Below are positions 13,856 to 25,698 of a stretch of 64,000 bases of DNA, one piece after another; the stretch's first letter is position 1, and each line of letters opens with the position of its first letter. This DNA is from Filobasidium wieringae. Lineage: Eukaryota > Basidiomycota > Tremellomycetes > Filobasidiales > Filobasidiaceae. The translations under genes and the position numbers were made by a program. The notes below the pieces were generated by a model. It had not been told where the DNA came from, searched no databases, and saw nothing but the letters and a program-made list of their open reading frames with translations. The stretch lies in the NCBI GenBank assembly GCA_001600055.1, contig BCIV01000014.1, positions 496,001 to 560,000 on the forward strand. Direction: 5' to 3'.

Positions 13856-16800
13856 TCAATCATCCTCAAAACCTTTGAACCAAGTAATCTCCTTTCTCAG
13901 CGCTTTACTTCCAAACACCTCGAACACCTCGCGTAGACTCACCGCATCACTCATTCCCTTGTACTCGTCAACAGTCTTTACCTCCCTCGTGACTCCGGGG
14001 AGTCCAGTCCAATCGGGTAAATAGCCCATCGGATCGTGTTTCTTCAACACCGCCTTATCAGATAACACCGTTTTCCTTCCTGGTTGGAACTTGATGATTT
14101 TCCTTTTTTCAAAAAAAAAACCCAGCAATTGAACAAACAAGTTGGACCGTCAGTCGCGAAGGGCTGGGGGATTGAGCCTGAATTCACTCACTCTTCCGTC
14201 AATCCATACGTCTTTTTCAACCTGTTCTTCAGGGTCAAGGCGATCCCGACCATAGCTGAAGCATTGATCAATCCTGGTAATTTAAAATCGACCTTGTTCT
14301 TCTATCAGAATCCTCGCCGTCAGCCAAGTCCGAACACAATGAACAGGTCCCGAAGCGTCCACTCACTTGATCCTCTCCCATCTCCTCATCGTCATCCTCA
14401 TCGTCATCCTCATGAACCACCCTTGCGTTCTCTAACCTTTCCCCGCCCTCTCCGATACCCGGAAGGACTTTGTACGTGTTCATCATCTCCACCACATGCA
14501 TCCCAGCATTCGCCAACAAGGTCGTCATGGTACCGACTACTTGATAAACTTCTTCCTGAACTTTGTAATCCAGCAGTGACAAGTTTTCGCCCATGAACCG
14601 GGAAAGAAGTACATCATCCTATTCAACCCGTTTCCAAATTAGCGCGTTTCCTGGGTATGACCAGCGAATATCAAGCACTTACCCATGTCACTTCAGGTGG
14701 ACTGGATTCAAAGGAAAACGCCTTGCACATATGTTGCAGGAACAACTGCCGGACCTGGCGTTTCTCTCTTATCAGGGAGTACCATCGATCGAACAGAGCC
14801 ACAGGTGATTCGGGTGAATGATAACCTATGATGAAACACGATGTCGGCGAATCACTTCAACCAAGCGTGATCTCCTCCGAGCACCTACCACAAACTCGCT
14901 CGTCTGTACTTTTTCTATGTTCAAAGACTACTTTGGCCGTCTCTAGGTATCGGGTGTTGATGATGGATGCATGTTTCGATTGCAGATGGTTGAGAAGACC
15001 AAATGCCTTTTCCGAGACGTGGGACGAGTCGCTAGCTTCTAGAGTGACGATAACAGGAAACGACTATGAGCGAGAAGGCAGCGACATGTTCAAGTCAGTT
15101 TATACGGTAAAAGTAAAGCCTGGCATTACGCACCTGTAATGGATGCGCCAGTCCTTGTGTGATGGTCAGCGTCAAGATTCCAACCGCTACTGTCTGGATT
15201 TCGTCGTAAGGCGACAAGGCAGCGTTCAAGACCTGTCCAAGGTATCTTTGGATGATCGCAGATCCAACACTATTCAGGGGGCACGGCAAGGTATCAGCGA
15301 AACGCTTAGCTGGCGCTGAACCTGACTTACCCAGATTCTGCAAAGCCCGATGTACTACCGATCAGCTTCTCCATATCGACAGGTCCTGTGTTATGTGAAG
15401 AAGAGGTATTTTGAGTTCCCAATACATGTATGACAGGTAGTGCCCGACACTCACCCTTTGCATTGTTTTTGTTGCTGTCGACGAGCGCTGCCTGAGCGCT
15501 ATCCACCTGTGATTGTAGGACGTCGTGTACCAGAGCCAACATCTTGAGAGTGAGATGTTGGTTAGCATCATTGCCCTGAAGAACGCTGTCCATAACAGCA
15601 ATCGAAGCATCTTGGATCATCAAGGTTGGGAAGGCTTGGTACATGTGCCCTGTTCGTAGAAGAGAATGGCTTAGCACAATCTCGTCAAAGCATTAGAGGC
15701 TAGATCTACTTGCCAAAGCACTGTACAACGGCATGCTTCATTGTCTGGTCGAGTTCGAGCTTCCAGAGATCGAGGAGCAGTTGCAGCATGAATTCGGAAA
15801 GAAGGGTCTTTCATTGTACAGTCAGCTTTTGCGTTGACCTGTCTACGTCATTGAGCATCTACCTACCTCTTGAGCGATCGTGATAACAAGCTTGTTCACG
15901 TCTGAACGACATTTTCTTAGTTGGCTATAATTGCGGTATATAGGATCATATACACTCACCATCGCGCTCTTCTCTGATGTTGTCAATATTTCCCTTCGCT
16001 ACAATCAAAGTTCCAATCGTAGTGATAAATGGCAATGTTTTGTGATCGAAAAATTGCATAGTGTTTGTCTTCACAGCCTTGTCCGTCTCCATTTGGATTT
16101 TTCGGACACACGACTTGAGAATCGTGAGCAGCCTAGGGTATTCCTTGGTCAGGCAGATGACCACGGTACAATAGCATATGACTGCCTCTTCCAAGGTCTG
16201 GTTTTGCGAACAGTCAGCTTCTCATAACCCGAGCCAAGTTCTGAGCTGCTGCTTACATGTAGCTTTCCGGAAGGCTTGGCTATCATGGGAAGCAGGATCT
16301 TGGAAAGATCCACTCCGAAAGTGGTCGCAGTTTTTGGGAGGAAAGGAATGCACAGACGGAAAATCCGCATCAAGATTTCTGACAACGCGATCTCATCGGG
16401 CTAGATATTCGTTGTCAGCTGGATCTCTTCCGCCCGCGTCGCTTGTTACGTACACTGGTAGCTTGTTTCAGGTAAGGTAGCAAGGAAGTTGCGCGCCGCA
16501 GATCCATGGATTCGGGCTTCGAATTGCTAAACAGCTGGATCGCGCGAACCAAAGGAAGGGTTTCCTGAGGAGGTGAGGAACTCGGTCAATCTCGGAGGAT
16601 GCATGCAGAAGAAACGAAGAATTTACCCCAATTGTCTTGTCGCTGTCAGATATTAGCTGATCAAGCATTGCTCCGACGAGCTGGCTATATTCTCTAGTCA
16701 TGTCTCTCGACGTGGACTTGGCAATCTGTTTCGATAGAGTTAGCAATGGCAAAACGCGAAGCAGTAATCAAACGTACCTCGGATACCACCTGCTCAATCT

Positions 16801-19800
16801 GGTTCATATCGTTTGCATATCTTGCAACGACATTAACAACGACTTGCATGATGTCTTCAGGAGCCTGTTTATCATCAAAGTCGCCAACCGGTGTGGATCC
16901 CGCCCGTCGCGTTTGTGCTGAGGCGAGGGGGAACCAGAGGTCCGTCAAAGTCGCGAGAGCAAGTTCCTTGACCGTATCCTCTTCGTCATCAACCATGAGG
17001 ACGAGTTTACAACAGATGTCCACTTGAATCATTGGCTTGTTGACAAGACCGTGAATGATCTTGAATAGTTTGATGACCCGTTTCCTGACAGCGAGCCCAG
17101 TGTCCGCGATCCGATCACTGATACTAGCGTAGTACTGGAGTGCCACGTCTGGCTTCTCAGGAATATACTTCCCAATCAAGTCGATAGCGGCATCTCTTAC
17201 AGCCGGTGAGCTATCTGAAATTCGATCCTGTAGTGAGTTTCGAATCTCACTCTTGATGAGATACGCAGGATCTATAGCTGCAGCCATGCCCAGCGCTCGA
17301 ATGGCTTTTGTCCTCTGCGCAACGATGGGAGCACTCATAGCTGTCAAGATGGATTTGAATGCAGGACCTAGCGCAGATTGCAAAGGGCGAGTCATTTCCA
17401 CTGTTATACACGGGCGGTCCGCTTGAGCCAGTAGATCGTCTTTGCCTTGACCGAACACTCCATCGTCCCCAACCTTTCGAGCTGCTCTCCTAATTTCAGC
17501 GTCCACTGCTTGCGAGATAGATGTCACTGAGCGAGCAGTTTCTGTCGATGGTTCCGGACTGCTTTTAGCCACCCGATAGAGCTCAAGCATCCACTGTGCA
17601 GTCATGACATCGGCAGCGCTGTTATACAGTCCATTTTGTGAGGCGTTCTTCCGAAGAGTATTGAGAAGCGTTTCGTTGGATTGTCTGAGCTGGCTCCAGG
17701 CCTGCAAATCATTTTGAGCCACGATGGCCCTCAAAGAAGGCGGCGCGATCGAGGCGTTGTATGTGATCTCGAACTGCCTCAGCGTGCTGACCAGAGCACC
17801 AAGGTGGTCGATCGCTATACCGCGAATGGCAGCATTGTCCGCAGATGGCTTGGTATCATCGAGGAGTGGTATAAATGTACGAGCCGTAATGCCCAGACTC
17901 AGTGCAGCTGCCGGAAACTCGGGTGTGTAAAGGACTTCTAATTGGTCTTCTAGGTATGCCTCAAAGATGGCTCGATAATTCGCTTCAAAAGAAGACTTTT
18001 GCTTGCCAACGTTCGCTCCTGAGATCTTGTTAACTAAAAACTTGAGTATATGGGTGGCCGATCTGTCGATGTCTTCCATGATTTGTGCTAGGATCCTGGT
18101 ATTCTGTATTGTCATGCTATTCGCGTTGGTTTCGGTCGCGAGACCTCCCTCGCCGGTGGTAGCATCACTGATATCGGTTTCAGTCAGCAGTTCGTGGATC
18201 CCACTCGAACACGTCTGCATAAGCTCCAGAAGTAATGCGCTGACAAAGTGTATAGTTTTACCCTTTCTTGTTCGATGTCCATTTTGGCTCTTCTTCAGGT
18301 CCGCTACCTTTGCCGTGCCATTCAAAATCTCAGTGAGGATTTCCTCGCGTTCGGCCGGGCGTTGGTTAGAGAATAGTGTCTTCAACACCTCGATCGCTTC
18401 CATCTTTACCAATCTAGTCCCGGACGGCCCACCTAGAGTTTCTTTCCAGACGAGACTCGTTCGGGTCGAATTGCCACCTTTGGTCTCGATCACGGGGTCG
18501 GCCATAAAGACTAGTTGTACCACCATCTGCGTGATCTTGTAGACCAGAGCTTCCTGCAGTTGCAAAGATGGATGGTTGATCAGGCGGGGTAGTCGGTGCA
18601 AGAATCGAACGGCAGAATTGGCCACCGTATAGATGGCATCTCGAACTCGCTTAGCGCCAGGGTCCAGCTGGCTAGTCGCGCTTGCCAGAACAGACGAAAC
18701 GATACCAGATTCTCCAGCCAAGGCTTGTAGTACGGGTATGACAACGTCCGTAACCGCGAACGCCACGCTTTCTATAGTTTGCGCAATCATATCCTCTGAA
18801 TAGAGTGGTTTAGGGAGATCCCCTGCCGTCAGAAGCGTCACTATGCATTCACTAGCTAGAACCGCGTCTGTAACTCTTCCGAGCTTATTCAGAACAGTCT
18901 GAACCACTTCCTCTGATAAAGGCCCTTCGGCCTCTCCCTCCGTGACTTTCGTAGCCTTTCTTTTCTTTTTGACCGGTTTTCCTTTGTCCTCTAGCGCTTC
19001 AGTCGAAGCAGTGGCACTCCGAGTGGCGAAACTATCATCATTGAAGACTACTAGCCCGTCGATCTCCTGAGTAACCCGACCCAGCAATTTAAGTACCCTG
19101 ATCAATTCTTCCACATTCCAATCCTCTAAACTAGGTCCTGCCAGTTCTCGCCCCCTGATCAATCCATCCGTCGGTTTCCTAGTCGTCCTGCACATCTTCA
19201 AAGTCTGAGACAATTTGACGACCACATTTCGACAGAGTAAGACCTTATCGTCCGCCCTGGACCTAACCGACAATCGATCAAAGTATCGGTTCTCATAAAG
19301 ATCCGTCTTTGTGAGGTTCGCAGGCAGTGCATCTTCCGCTTCGAAAACGTCTTCAAGTAAATCCGACAAGATCTTATATGGATCCTTTTTTGTACTTTTG
19401 GAGATACTCATATACCCCGATCTAGCCGCATTAGGTGTTCCGTATCCTGTTCCCCGTTGAGGGGTGACCATTCCGATCCCACTATCACTCAATCTCCTTC
19501 CTCTATGATGTTTTCGTGGAAAAAGTTCTTCTCCCGGTACGAACTCGCTATAGTCGTTGTCATAATGATCGTCGTCGTCCTCCTCGTCATGATCATCATC
19601 ATCGAAATCATCCGGACTTCGATATCCACTAGGTTGATATTTCTTCTTGACGATTTCCGATTCGTTTGGTCTTGTCTTGACCAATATCTCAACGACGGGA
19701 ACCAACCTCTGAGATTGAGAAGAACTCTGAGAACTCGTTCTCTGAGTATGTGACGAATTTTGACCAGACGTCCTCTGGACTGGCGGAACAGCAGGAACCA

Positions 19801-21121
19801 CGGCTCTTGGTTTCTCAACCAGTTCCATCTTCGTCCCTACCCTCTCTCTACCGTCCACCTCCACCCTCTTCTTAAGCCCATCGTTCGAGCCAATCCCCCT
19901 CTGTTTCTCCCTATCCGCGATCCCCCTCTCCCACTCCTTCTCAATCTCCTCAATCCTCTTCACTTCTTCTTCCTGGACCATCCTCTGCGCTTCAATCTGA
20001 GTCAAGTAACGTGCCAAGTAAGCTTGAGATTCCTCTGGTCTCGGAGGAGGTGGAGGAGCGGAATAGGGGTTCCCATGAGTCCCCTCCTGATGCGGTGTTC
20101 GGGAATGAGGTTGTGCTTGTTGTGGGTATGACTGAAACGAAGCTGATTGAGGTTGGTCGTAAGGCGTTAAGAAGGGATTAGGTTGTTGATTATCAAAGCC
20201 TGATTGATTCGAGTTCGACCGAGACCCGGAGTGATATTGAGCGAGGGAAGAAGGAGGGTTTATATATCCTCGAAAAGAAGTTGCGAATGATTGTGGTCTT
20301 GGGTGTGGTAATGGTCCCGAAGGATGCGGTTGGGGTCGGAGTTGGGTTTGATAAGTCTGAGAGGTATGATACCCATTCGCAGGGCTAGGTTGAGAATAGG
20401 GGTTTGGTCGAGCCTGCGGCTGAGCGCTAAGGGTGAGTTGTCCGGGAAGGTTGTCAGCAAACGATTTTGAACGATCAAAGAAAGGGAAAGAGAGCACTAA
20501 CGTATATTCTACGGACCCGTTCATATACCCTCGCATCCCTCCGTTCTGCTGGACCCCGTTCATCCCCCCCATCCCTCCTCCTGGAGCATGAGTAGTCGAA
20601 CTCCCCATCCACCCTCCGGCTCCTTCGATCGAAGCGAACCGATCCATCGTTCTCAAAGCTGCTTGGCGGTTCAATTCCCAATACTGCCTATCCGACTCCG
20701 ACTGGGGGTTATCTAGTCGAGCGAAAGAGGCTGCATGGGAAGGATATGTCTGGGAGATGGGTTGGATAGAAGCCGAAGAGTGAGTTAGATTTAGGGATTG
20801 GAGGTGTCTTGCAACTGTCAGTGTAGAAAAGTAGTAGACAAAAGAAGAATTTAGATCAGAACATGATCCATGGCTAGTAAAGCGACAGGAAGAGTCGGAA
20901 GATTCTCCTCCCCGACCTGTCCAAGCAGACTCACCTCGACTACTAGGTGTATACTGTACAAACGGGTAGGTCCCCAACAACTCCAAAACACTGGGGTCTG
21001 CCGCATTGTTACCTCCTATTCCTGCCCCAGACGGCCCAGATGGAGCGTTCAAGGGCGTTGTAGGGAGGGAAGAAGGACCGGATGGACCGTATGGTTGAAA
21101 AGGTGGAGGTTGACCGGACAT
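13856..21121 (-). CDS. SCC2: Cohesin loader subunit Scc2/Mis4/NIPBL
   Basis: HEAT-repeat protein that with Scc4 loads cohesin on chromosomes. Starts [18 protein letters not shown] at 21121. The first 600 residues are Gln/Ser/Pro-rich with an acidic tract (near 19560-19610). HEAT-like helices follow; diagnostic blocks are [70 protein letters not shown] and [11 protein letters not shown], which is the conserved Scc2 core. The 5' three quarters are nearly one exon (introns near 20820-20930 and 20450-20510); the 3' part from 16750 on is split into many small exons (e.g. [59 protein letters not shown], ending WFKGFEDD). Right after that stop, a +1 frame reads an acidic tail ([20 protein letters not shown]), so a different last splice could lengthen the C-terminus. 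Total around 2,000 aa. Confidence 0.92.
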
Positions 21122-21514
21122 GTTTACAGCTTAGGTTGACCGTTTGACAGACCTTTTTTTTCTGCTGGATTGTGGGCCTGTGCGAAGTAGTACTTATACG
21201 AGAAGTGAAGACATGGTGAGCTGTTGCTGTATGGCTGATAAGACCTGGTCCCTGGCCGTAGGGAGGCTAGAGTAGAGAAGAGGAAACGACTTGTGGAAAT
21301 AAAGGTTGAATCATCATTTCGTTGAATTCGCGTTTCTGAAATAAACAACAAATAAACAAACAAGAACCGTCATCCACGGTTTTCTACTCCCTCGTTGCTC
21401 ACATTCAGACAGGCTAGACAGGTATACCCCAACGATACAGCTCAATCCACTAGCCACGGACCTACTCATCTTGATACTCACTGTCACAATCTAGAGATAC
21501 ACACACCCGCCATC
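21122..21514. promoter_or_regulatory. Divergent promoter region, SCC2 and acidic protein gene
   Basis: About 390 bp separate the SCC2 start (minus) from the ATG at 21515 (plus), so both promoters share it. It contains a T-rich run (21153-21160) and an AAATAAACAAACAAATAAACAA-like A-rich tract around 21341-21362 that could exclude nucleosomes. No clear TATA box seen. Confidence 0.5.
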
Positions 21515-22651
21515 ATGACAAAAGACATAGAAATCTTCCGACACTACCAAAACCTAACCACCTCCTATTCCTACAAATTCAAAGAAAAACTCCCCCATCC
21601 CCTCAACTCCATCAGCTTTATGAACGGTGGACGTCAGAAAGGATCACGTCTACCGAAACGAATCAAATCCGAATCGGACGAGGAAGAGGAGGAAAGGGAA
21701 TGTAATTGGGCGAAAGGATTCGATGGAGCGGGTTTGATTGGGTATATGGAGATCATGGAGCCTGCCAAGGCGGATAAACTGGAAGCATCGGCGGAAGAAC
21801 GGGAGGAGGAGAAAGGGGAAAGGAAGACGGTAGGAGGGTTCAGGGTACCTACTTGGGCTCATGTGACTCCTATGGCTTTGGAGAAGAGGAGGAGACGACC
21901 TTCTCCTTCGAGATTAGGATCCTTTGGTAGTAGTCTTCCGAACGAAGATGCGGATGAGGACGAGGAAGAGGACGAGTTGGCAGAGACTCAAGAGGAAGAG
22001 GAGGATGAGTTGGAGACGGATTTCTTGGTCGGAGGATTATCCACTAGGAGTTCTAGGGAATCGAATTCTAAACGTTCTTCCGATGAACAAGAACCAACAC
22101 AAGCACAAGTTGTATCTCAGCAAGAACAACCTCGATCAAACTCCCCCTTCACCCCCAGTCAAATCCTAGCAGCCGCCTCTGCCTCGACATCCACATCTCT
22201 CCCTTCCACTCCCCTCCCGAGACCATCAAAGAGGAAGAATCACCATCAAGAGCAAGACGAGTTCGAAACCCCTTACGCGACTCCTTCAGGGTATTCCACC
22301 CCGCGCGCAACGCCTGGGAGTGGGAAGAGCGATAAGACGTTGAAGAACGGTTCCTCGGGGTCGGGAAGGGAGGGAAGTACGGGGAAGAGGATGAAGTCTA
22401 ACAGTCAGAGTTCTGAGACGGACGTTGCTCACGGGCAGGCGGAGGAAGAGGGGGAGAAGAGTCCTAGTCAAGGAAGATCTAGGAGGGATTTCGGTGGACG
22501 AGGGTGAGTATTTCAAAACGATCGATTCGGTTGTTCTTCTCCGTAAGACAGAGAGGTAGAAAAAGATACGGAGGACTGATTATGATAACTGGTTTCAATT
22601 CGATATAGGGCTAGATCGTCTGGGTTGAGGAATGAGATCACCGAGTTGTGA
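21515..22651 (+). CDS. Acidic, disordered Ser/Glu-rich nuclear-type protein
   Basis: No family recognised. The ATG at 21515 sits in a good context (CATCATGACA) and gives MTKDIEIFRHYQNLTTSYSY, a short ordered block that continues with KFKEKLPHPLNSISFMNGG. Then come a basic patch KGSRLPKRIKSE, GAGLIGYMEIMEPAKADK, and VPTWAHVTPMALEKRRRRPS. Two Glu/Asp tracts (near 21675-21690 and 21950-22020) and Ser/Thr/Pro-rich tail with several SP/TP sites and KR-rich patches (RPSKRKNHH, GKRMKS) follow. One intron (GTGAGT at 22506 to ATATAG near 22609) leads to the last residues ARSSGLRNEITEL. About 345 aa. Basic patches and SP/TP sites suggest a nuclear phosphoprotein, which is inference only. Confidence 0.65.
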
Positions 22652-23159
22652 ACGTGATCCAGCCGAAATGAGGAGGAGATAAGGGAATCGAGTCGTTGTT
22701 TTTGGTCGTGTCTTGTTTCTTGTGTCGACGATTACTCATGGATGTTACGATTGCTACGACTGTGGCTGGCTGTGAGTTGGTAGAGGGTAGGGTACATGAT
22801 GTACGGTATACGACGATGGGAACGATGTCCATGGCCTGTTCAGCGGCTGTAACACCGCTTGTACGGATGTAGAACCTGTCAAACCCGAAGCTGCTTTACG
22901 TAATTTTCGTAATTTTGGATTGATCTCATTCGTTTTGAAATGAGAAAAAGAGCCGCGAAACGTTCAAGTCAAAGATAACAACTCGAGAAATCGAGTCATT
23001 TCCTGATCTCTTGTACTCTCACCATAGACACCTTCTGCTGCACTATACCACCCTACCACGACCACTAGCTACCGATTCACTGCCTTATCAAGCAGCAGGA
23101 ACACTCACTAACGTCCTCCCTTTTGAACCAACGCCCTACCTCACGTCATCCCTTTAAAA
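22652..23159. promoter_or_regulatory. Upstream region of CPA1 with GAGTCA box
   Basis: About 500 bp upstream of CPA1. GAGTCA (22993-22998) lies about 162 bp before the ATG and is the same Gcn4-type element seen before HIS1. The last 150 bp are C/T/A-rich with ACCA/CCAC runs, typical of a fungal leader. An upstream ATG near 22949 opens a 12-codon frame of basic residues (MRKRAAKRSSQR), not the arginine attenuator peptide known from other fungal CPA1 leaders. Confidence 0.5.
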
Positions 23160-24837
23160 ATGACCCGAACGTCCATCCTCCGTCCTCTCCTCCAACAAAC
23201 CCTCAAACCCTCTCAAGCCCGATTCTTGGCCACTCCTGCCACTCCAAAAGCATTATATACCCCTGTATTGCGTCCTCATGATCCTGCCGCTCTACACCTA
23301 AAGTCGGGGCAGACCTACGAGGGTCAGGCGTTTGGTGCGAAGAAGAGTATTTTCGGGGAAACCGTTTTCAGCACGAGTATTACTAGTTGTGAGTATGGGT
23401 GCGCGGTGCTTGGGGTTGTTGAAGAAGACGTTGCTGATGATGATCGGATTACATTTTCCCTTATCGCCATCCGTACGATCCATCCGATCAATAGACACGG
23501 AATCCATGACGGATCCTTCCTACCTCGGTCAGATCCTCGTTTTCACCTCGCCCATGATCGGTAACTACGGTGTGCCCAAAAACCTCGCTCGTTCGAACGA
23601 ACCGGGTATTCCCATCCTAGAGAGCACAGGGATCCAATGTGCCGGTGTTGTCGTCTCGGACGTCGCTACGAAATATTCTCATCACGCGGCCGTTGAGGGA
23701 TTACACGAATGGTGTGCCCGATACGGAGTTCCCGGAATCTCTGGAGTCGATACCAGGGCCATTACGAGTCTTTTGAGGGATCAGGGAACGACGTTGGGAA
23801 GGTTGGCTGTAGGCCACGAAGATGTCGCTCAACCTCGACCGGCCGATGCGGATTACTGGGATCCTTCCAAGGACAACCTCGTCGCCCAGGCATCCACCAA
23901 GGAAGTCTACACCCTCAACCCCGAGGGAGACGTCAACATTGCTCTCCTAGATTTCGGTGCCAAGGCGAACATCATCCGTTCCCTCGTCCGTCGTAACGCT
24001 CGAGTGACCGTCCTCCCTTGGGACTTTGACTTCAACACCGTCCGTGATCAATACGACGGACTCTTCCTCTCCAACGGACCCGGAGACCCCAAGATGATCA
24101 TGGATACCGCTCTCAAGGTCCGAAAGACTATTGACGAATGGAACAAACCCATCTTTGGGATCTGTATGGGTCATCAAGTCTTGGGACTCGCAGCGGGTTT
24201 GGAAGCGTATAGGATGACGTTCGGGAACAGGGGACATAATCAACCCGTCTTGGCTCTCGCGAACTCTGGGAGCATCAAGGCAGGTAGGGTGTACGTCACG
24301 GTAAGTACTCGGAACGAACATCACGGTCTTTGAACGAATTCGAGACTCAGTTGTTGCTTGTGGACGGGCGTGAATAGTCGCAAAACCATCAATACGCTTT
24401 GAGGTTGACTGAAAACTTCCCCGACGGGTGGGCTCCTTTCTTTATCAACTGTAACGGTACGTCTCTCTCGGTACAGCGCGATCTTCCTCACCCTACATCC
24501 CGCTCATATACGTACATCACCTCGCACAGACTCTTCGGTCGAGGGAATCATCTCGACACCCGAGTCGGGCAAGAGGATCTGGGGGGTACAATTCCACCCG
24601 GAATCGGCAGGAGGTCCTTTGGATACTATCGAGGTCAGTCATTTCTTTTCCAGCCCGTCCGTGACCTCTATCGTATGGAATTGAGACCGGCCGTCCTTAT
24701 GCTCATGAAATCAGATGTTTACCGACTTTGTTGACGAGTGTCGTGCGGGTGCCAAGGGCGGAAAGTCCAGTTTGATGATCAACAAGACCAACTCGTCCGT
24801 CGTGGACGCTGTCAAGGAGGTCGCCGTCAATGCTTGA
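23160..24837 (+). CDS. CPA1: Carbamoyl phosphate synthase, arginine-specific small subunit
   Basis: Glutaminase subunit that feeds ammonia to the large subunit for carbamoyl phosphate in arginine synthesis. The N-terminus MTRTSILRPLLQQTLKPSQA with RFLATPATPKALYTPVLRP is basic and Ser/Thr-rich, fitting mitochondrial import. The CPSase small domain follows (ALHLKSGQTYEGQAFGAKKS, IFGETVFSTSITS, MTDPSYLGQILVFTSPMIGN, YGVPGISGVDTRAITSLLRD). The class I glutamine amidotransferase domain has LFLSNGPGDP, the nucleophile Cys in PIFGICMGHQVLGLA, and His/Glu in GVQFHPESAGGP. Introns: about 23393-23500 (ITS|YTES), 24301-24377 (RVYVT|SQNH), about 24457-24530 and 24633-24714. The stop is TGA 24835-24837; about 445 aa. 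A GAGTCA box lies upstream. Confidence 0.93.
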
Positions 24838-25698
24838 GACGGATGTTGGATCGATGGGAGGACGGGAAGGTGGTTTGTGATTAGACGCTTTCATGTGTAT
24901 ATGGGATTCGATTTGATTGTTTACAGAAATGACATTCTGGCTAATAGCATGGGCGATTCGGTCATCTCATTCATTACTATGAGGTAAATTGGTCTGTAAC
25001 AATCACATATTGCTTTCCGTGGTACAAAAAGGACAGCATTGGCCAGACCAGATCAACAAGAGAAGCATAGGCACTCTTCCATAACACCTCCATCAGAACA
25101 GGAACAGCAAGCACAGATAGGACAAGCACGATACAGTTCCCAACTGAGGTTCAGATTCTCCGAGGTGAAGTTCACTGCTGATGTCTGCACCAGTGTCAGG
25201 AATGGGGACGTCCTCCTGATTACACTGTGAGGTCAATTTGTCATCTAAGCGGACACGGCCACGCACCGTTGGCCGGCCGCGAGTAGTCGTCAGCGATCGA
25301 CCGGTGGTGTACGTGTAGTCCGAGGTCAAAGGGGGAATGCGCCAGAAGGTAGGAATCAGTTAGAATGGTCGAATTGACCTTGATCGACAGCGACGGAACC
25401 CATTCAACCAACCAGCCAACCAACAACAGCCAACAGCCAATCACATCGACAGAGGCAGAGCACTCAACCAACCAATCACATCGAGACCTGGACCGAGTTG
25501 AACTGGACTGGGGATCGTTTATCGCCCCTTTTCACCATTCCGATCACAGATCACAAATCACAATCAGCACTCAGCGATCAACGCACAACACGACCCCTTT
25601 GACGACTTGTATCTCATCCTCCGATCGATCAAACGCATCTTCCTTCGAATCTCTCCTCTTCTAATCTCACAGACCCATCGTAATTCACTCGAACAAGG
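24838..25698. other. Intergenic region upstream of the bZIP gene, with duplicated CCAAT motif
   Basis: About 860 bp with no convincing gene. The part near the bZIP gene holds a C/A-rich block of CCAAC repeats (25403-25440) and a 13-bp word CCAATCACATCGA present twice, at 25437-25449 and 25472-25484, in the same orientation. The CCAAT cores are candidate HAP-complex sites. The long CT/AC-rich stretch before 25699 is probably 5' leader. Confidence 0.5.

Noticed and set aside
22949..22987. Short uORF before CPA1 as an arginine attenuator.
   Set aside because: 12 codons of Arg/Lys/Ser (MRKRAAKRSSQR); lacks the Asp-Tyr-Leu/Ile-Ser-Asp-type core known from attenuator peptides.
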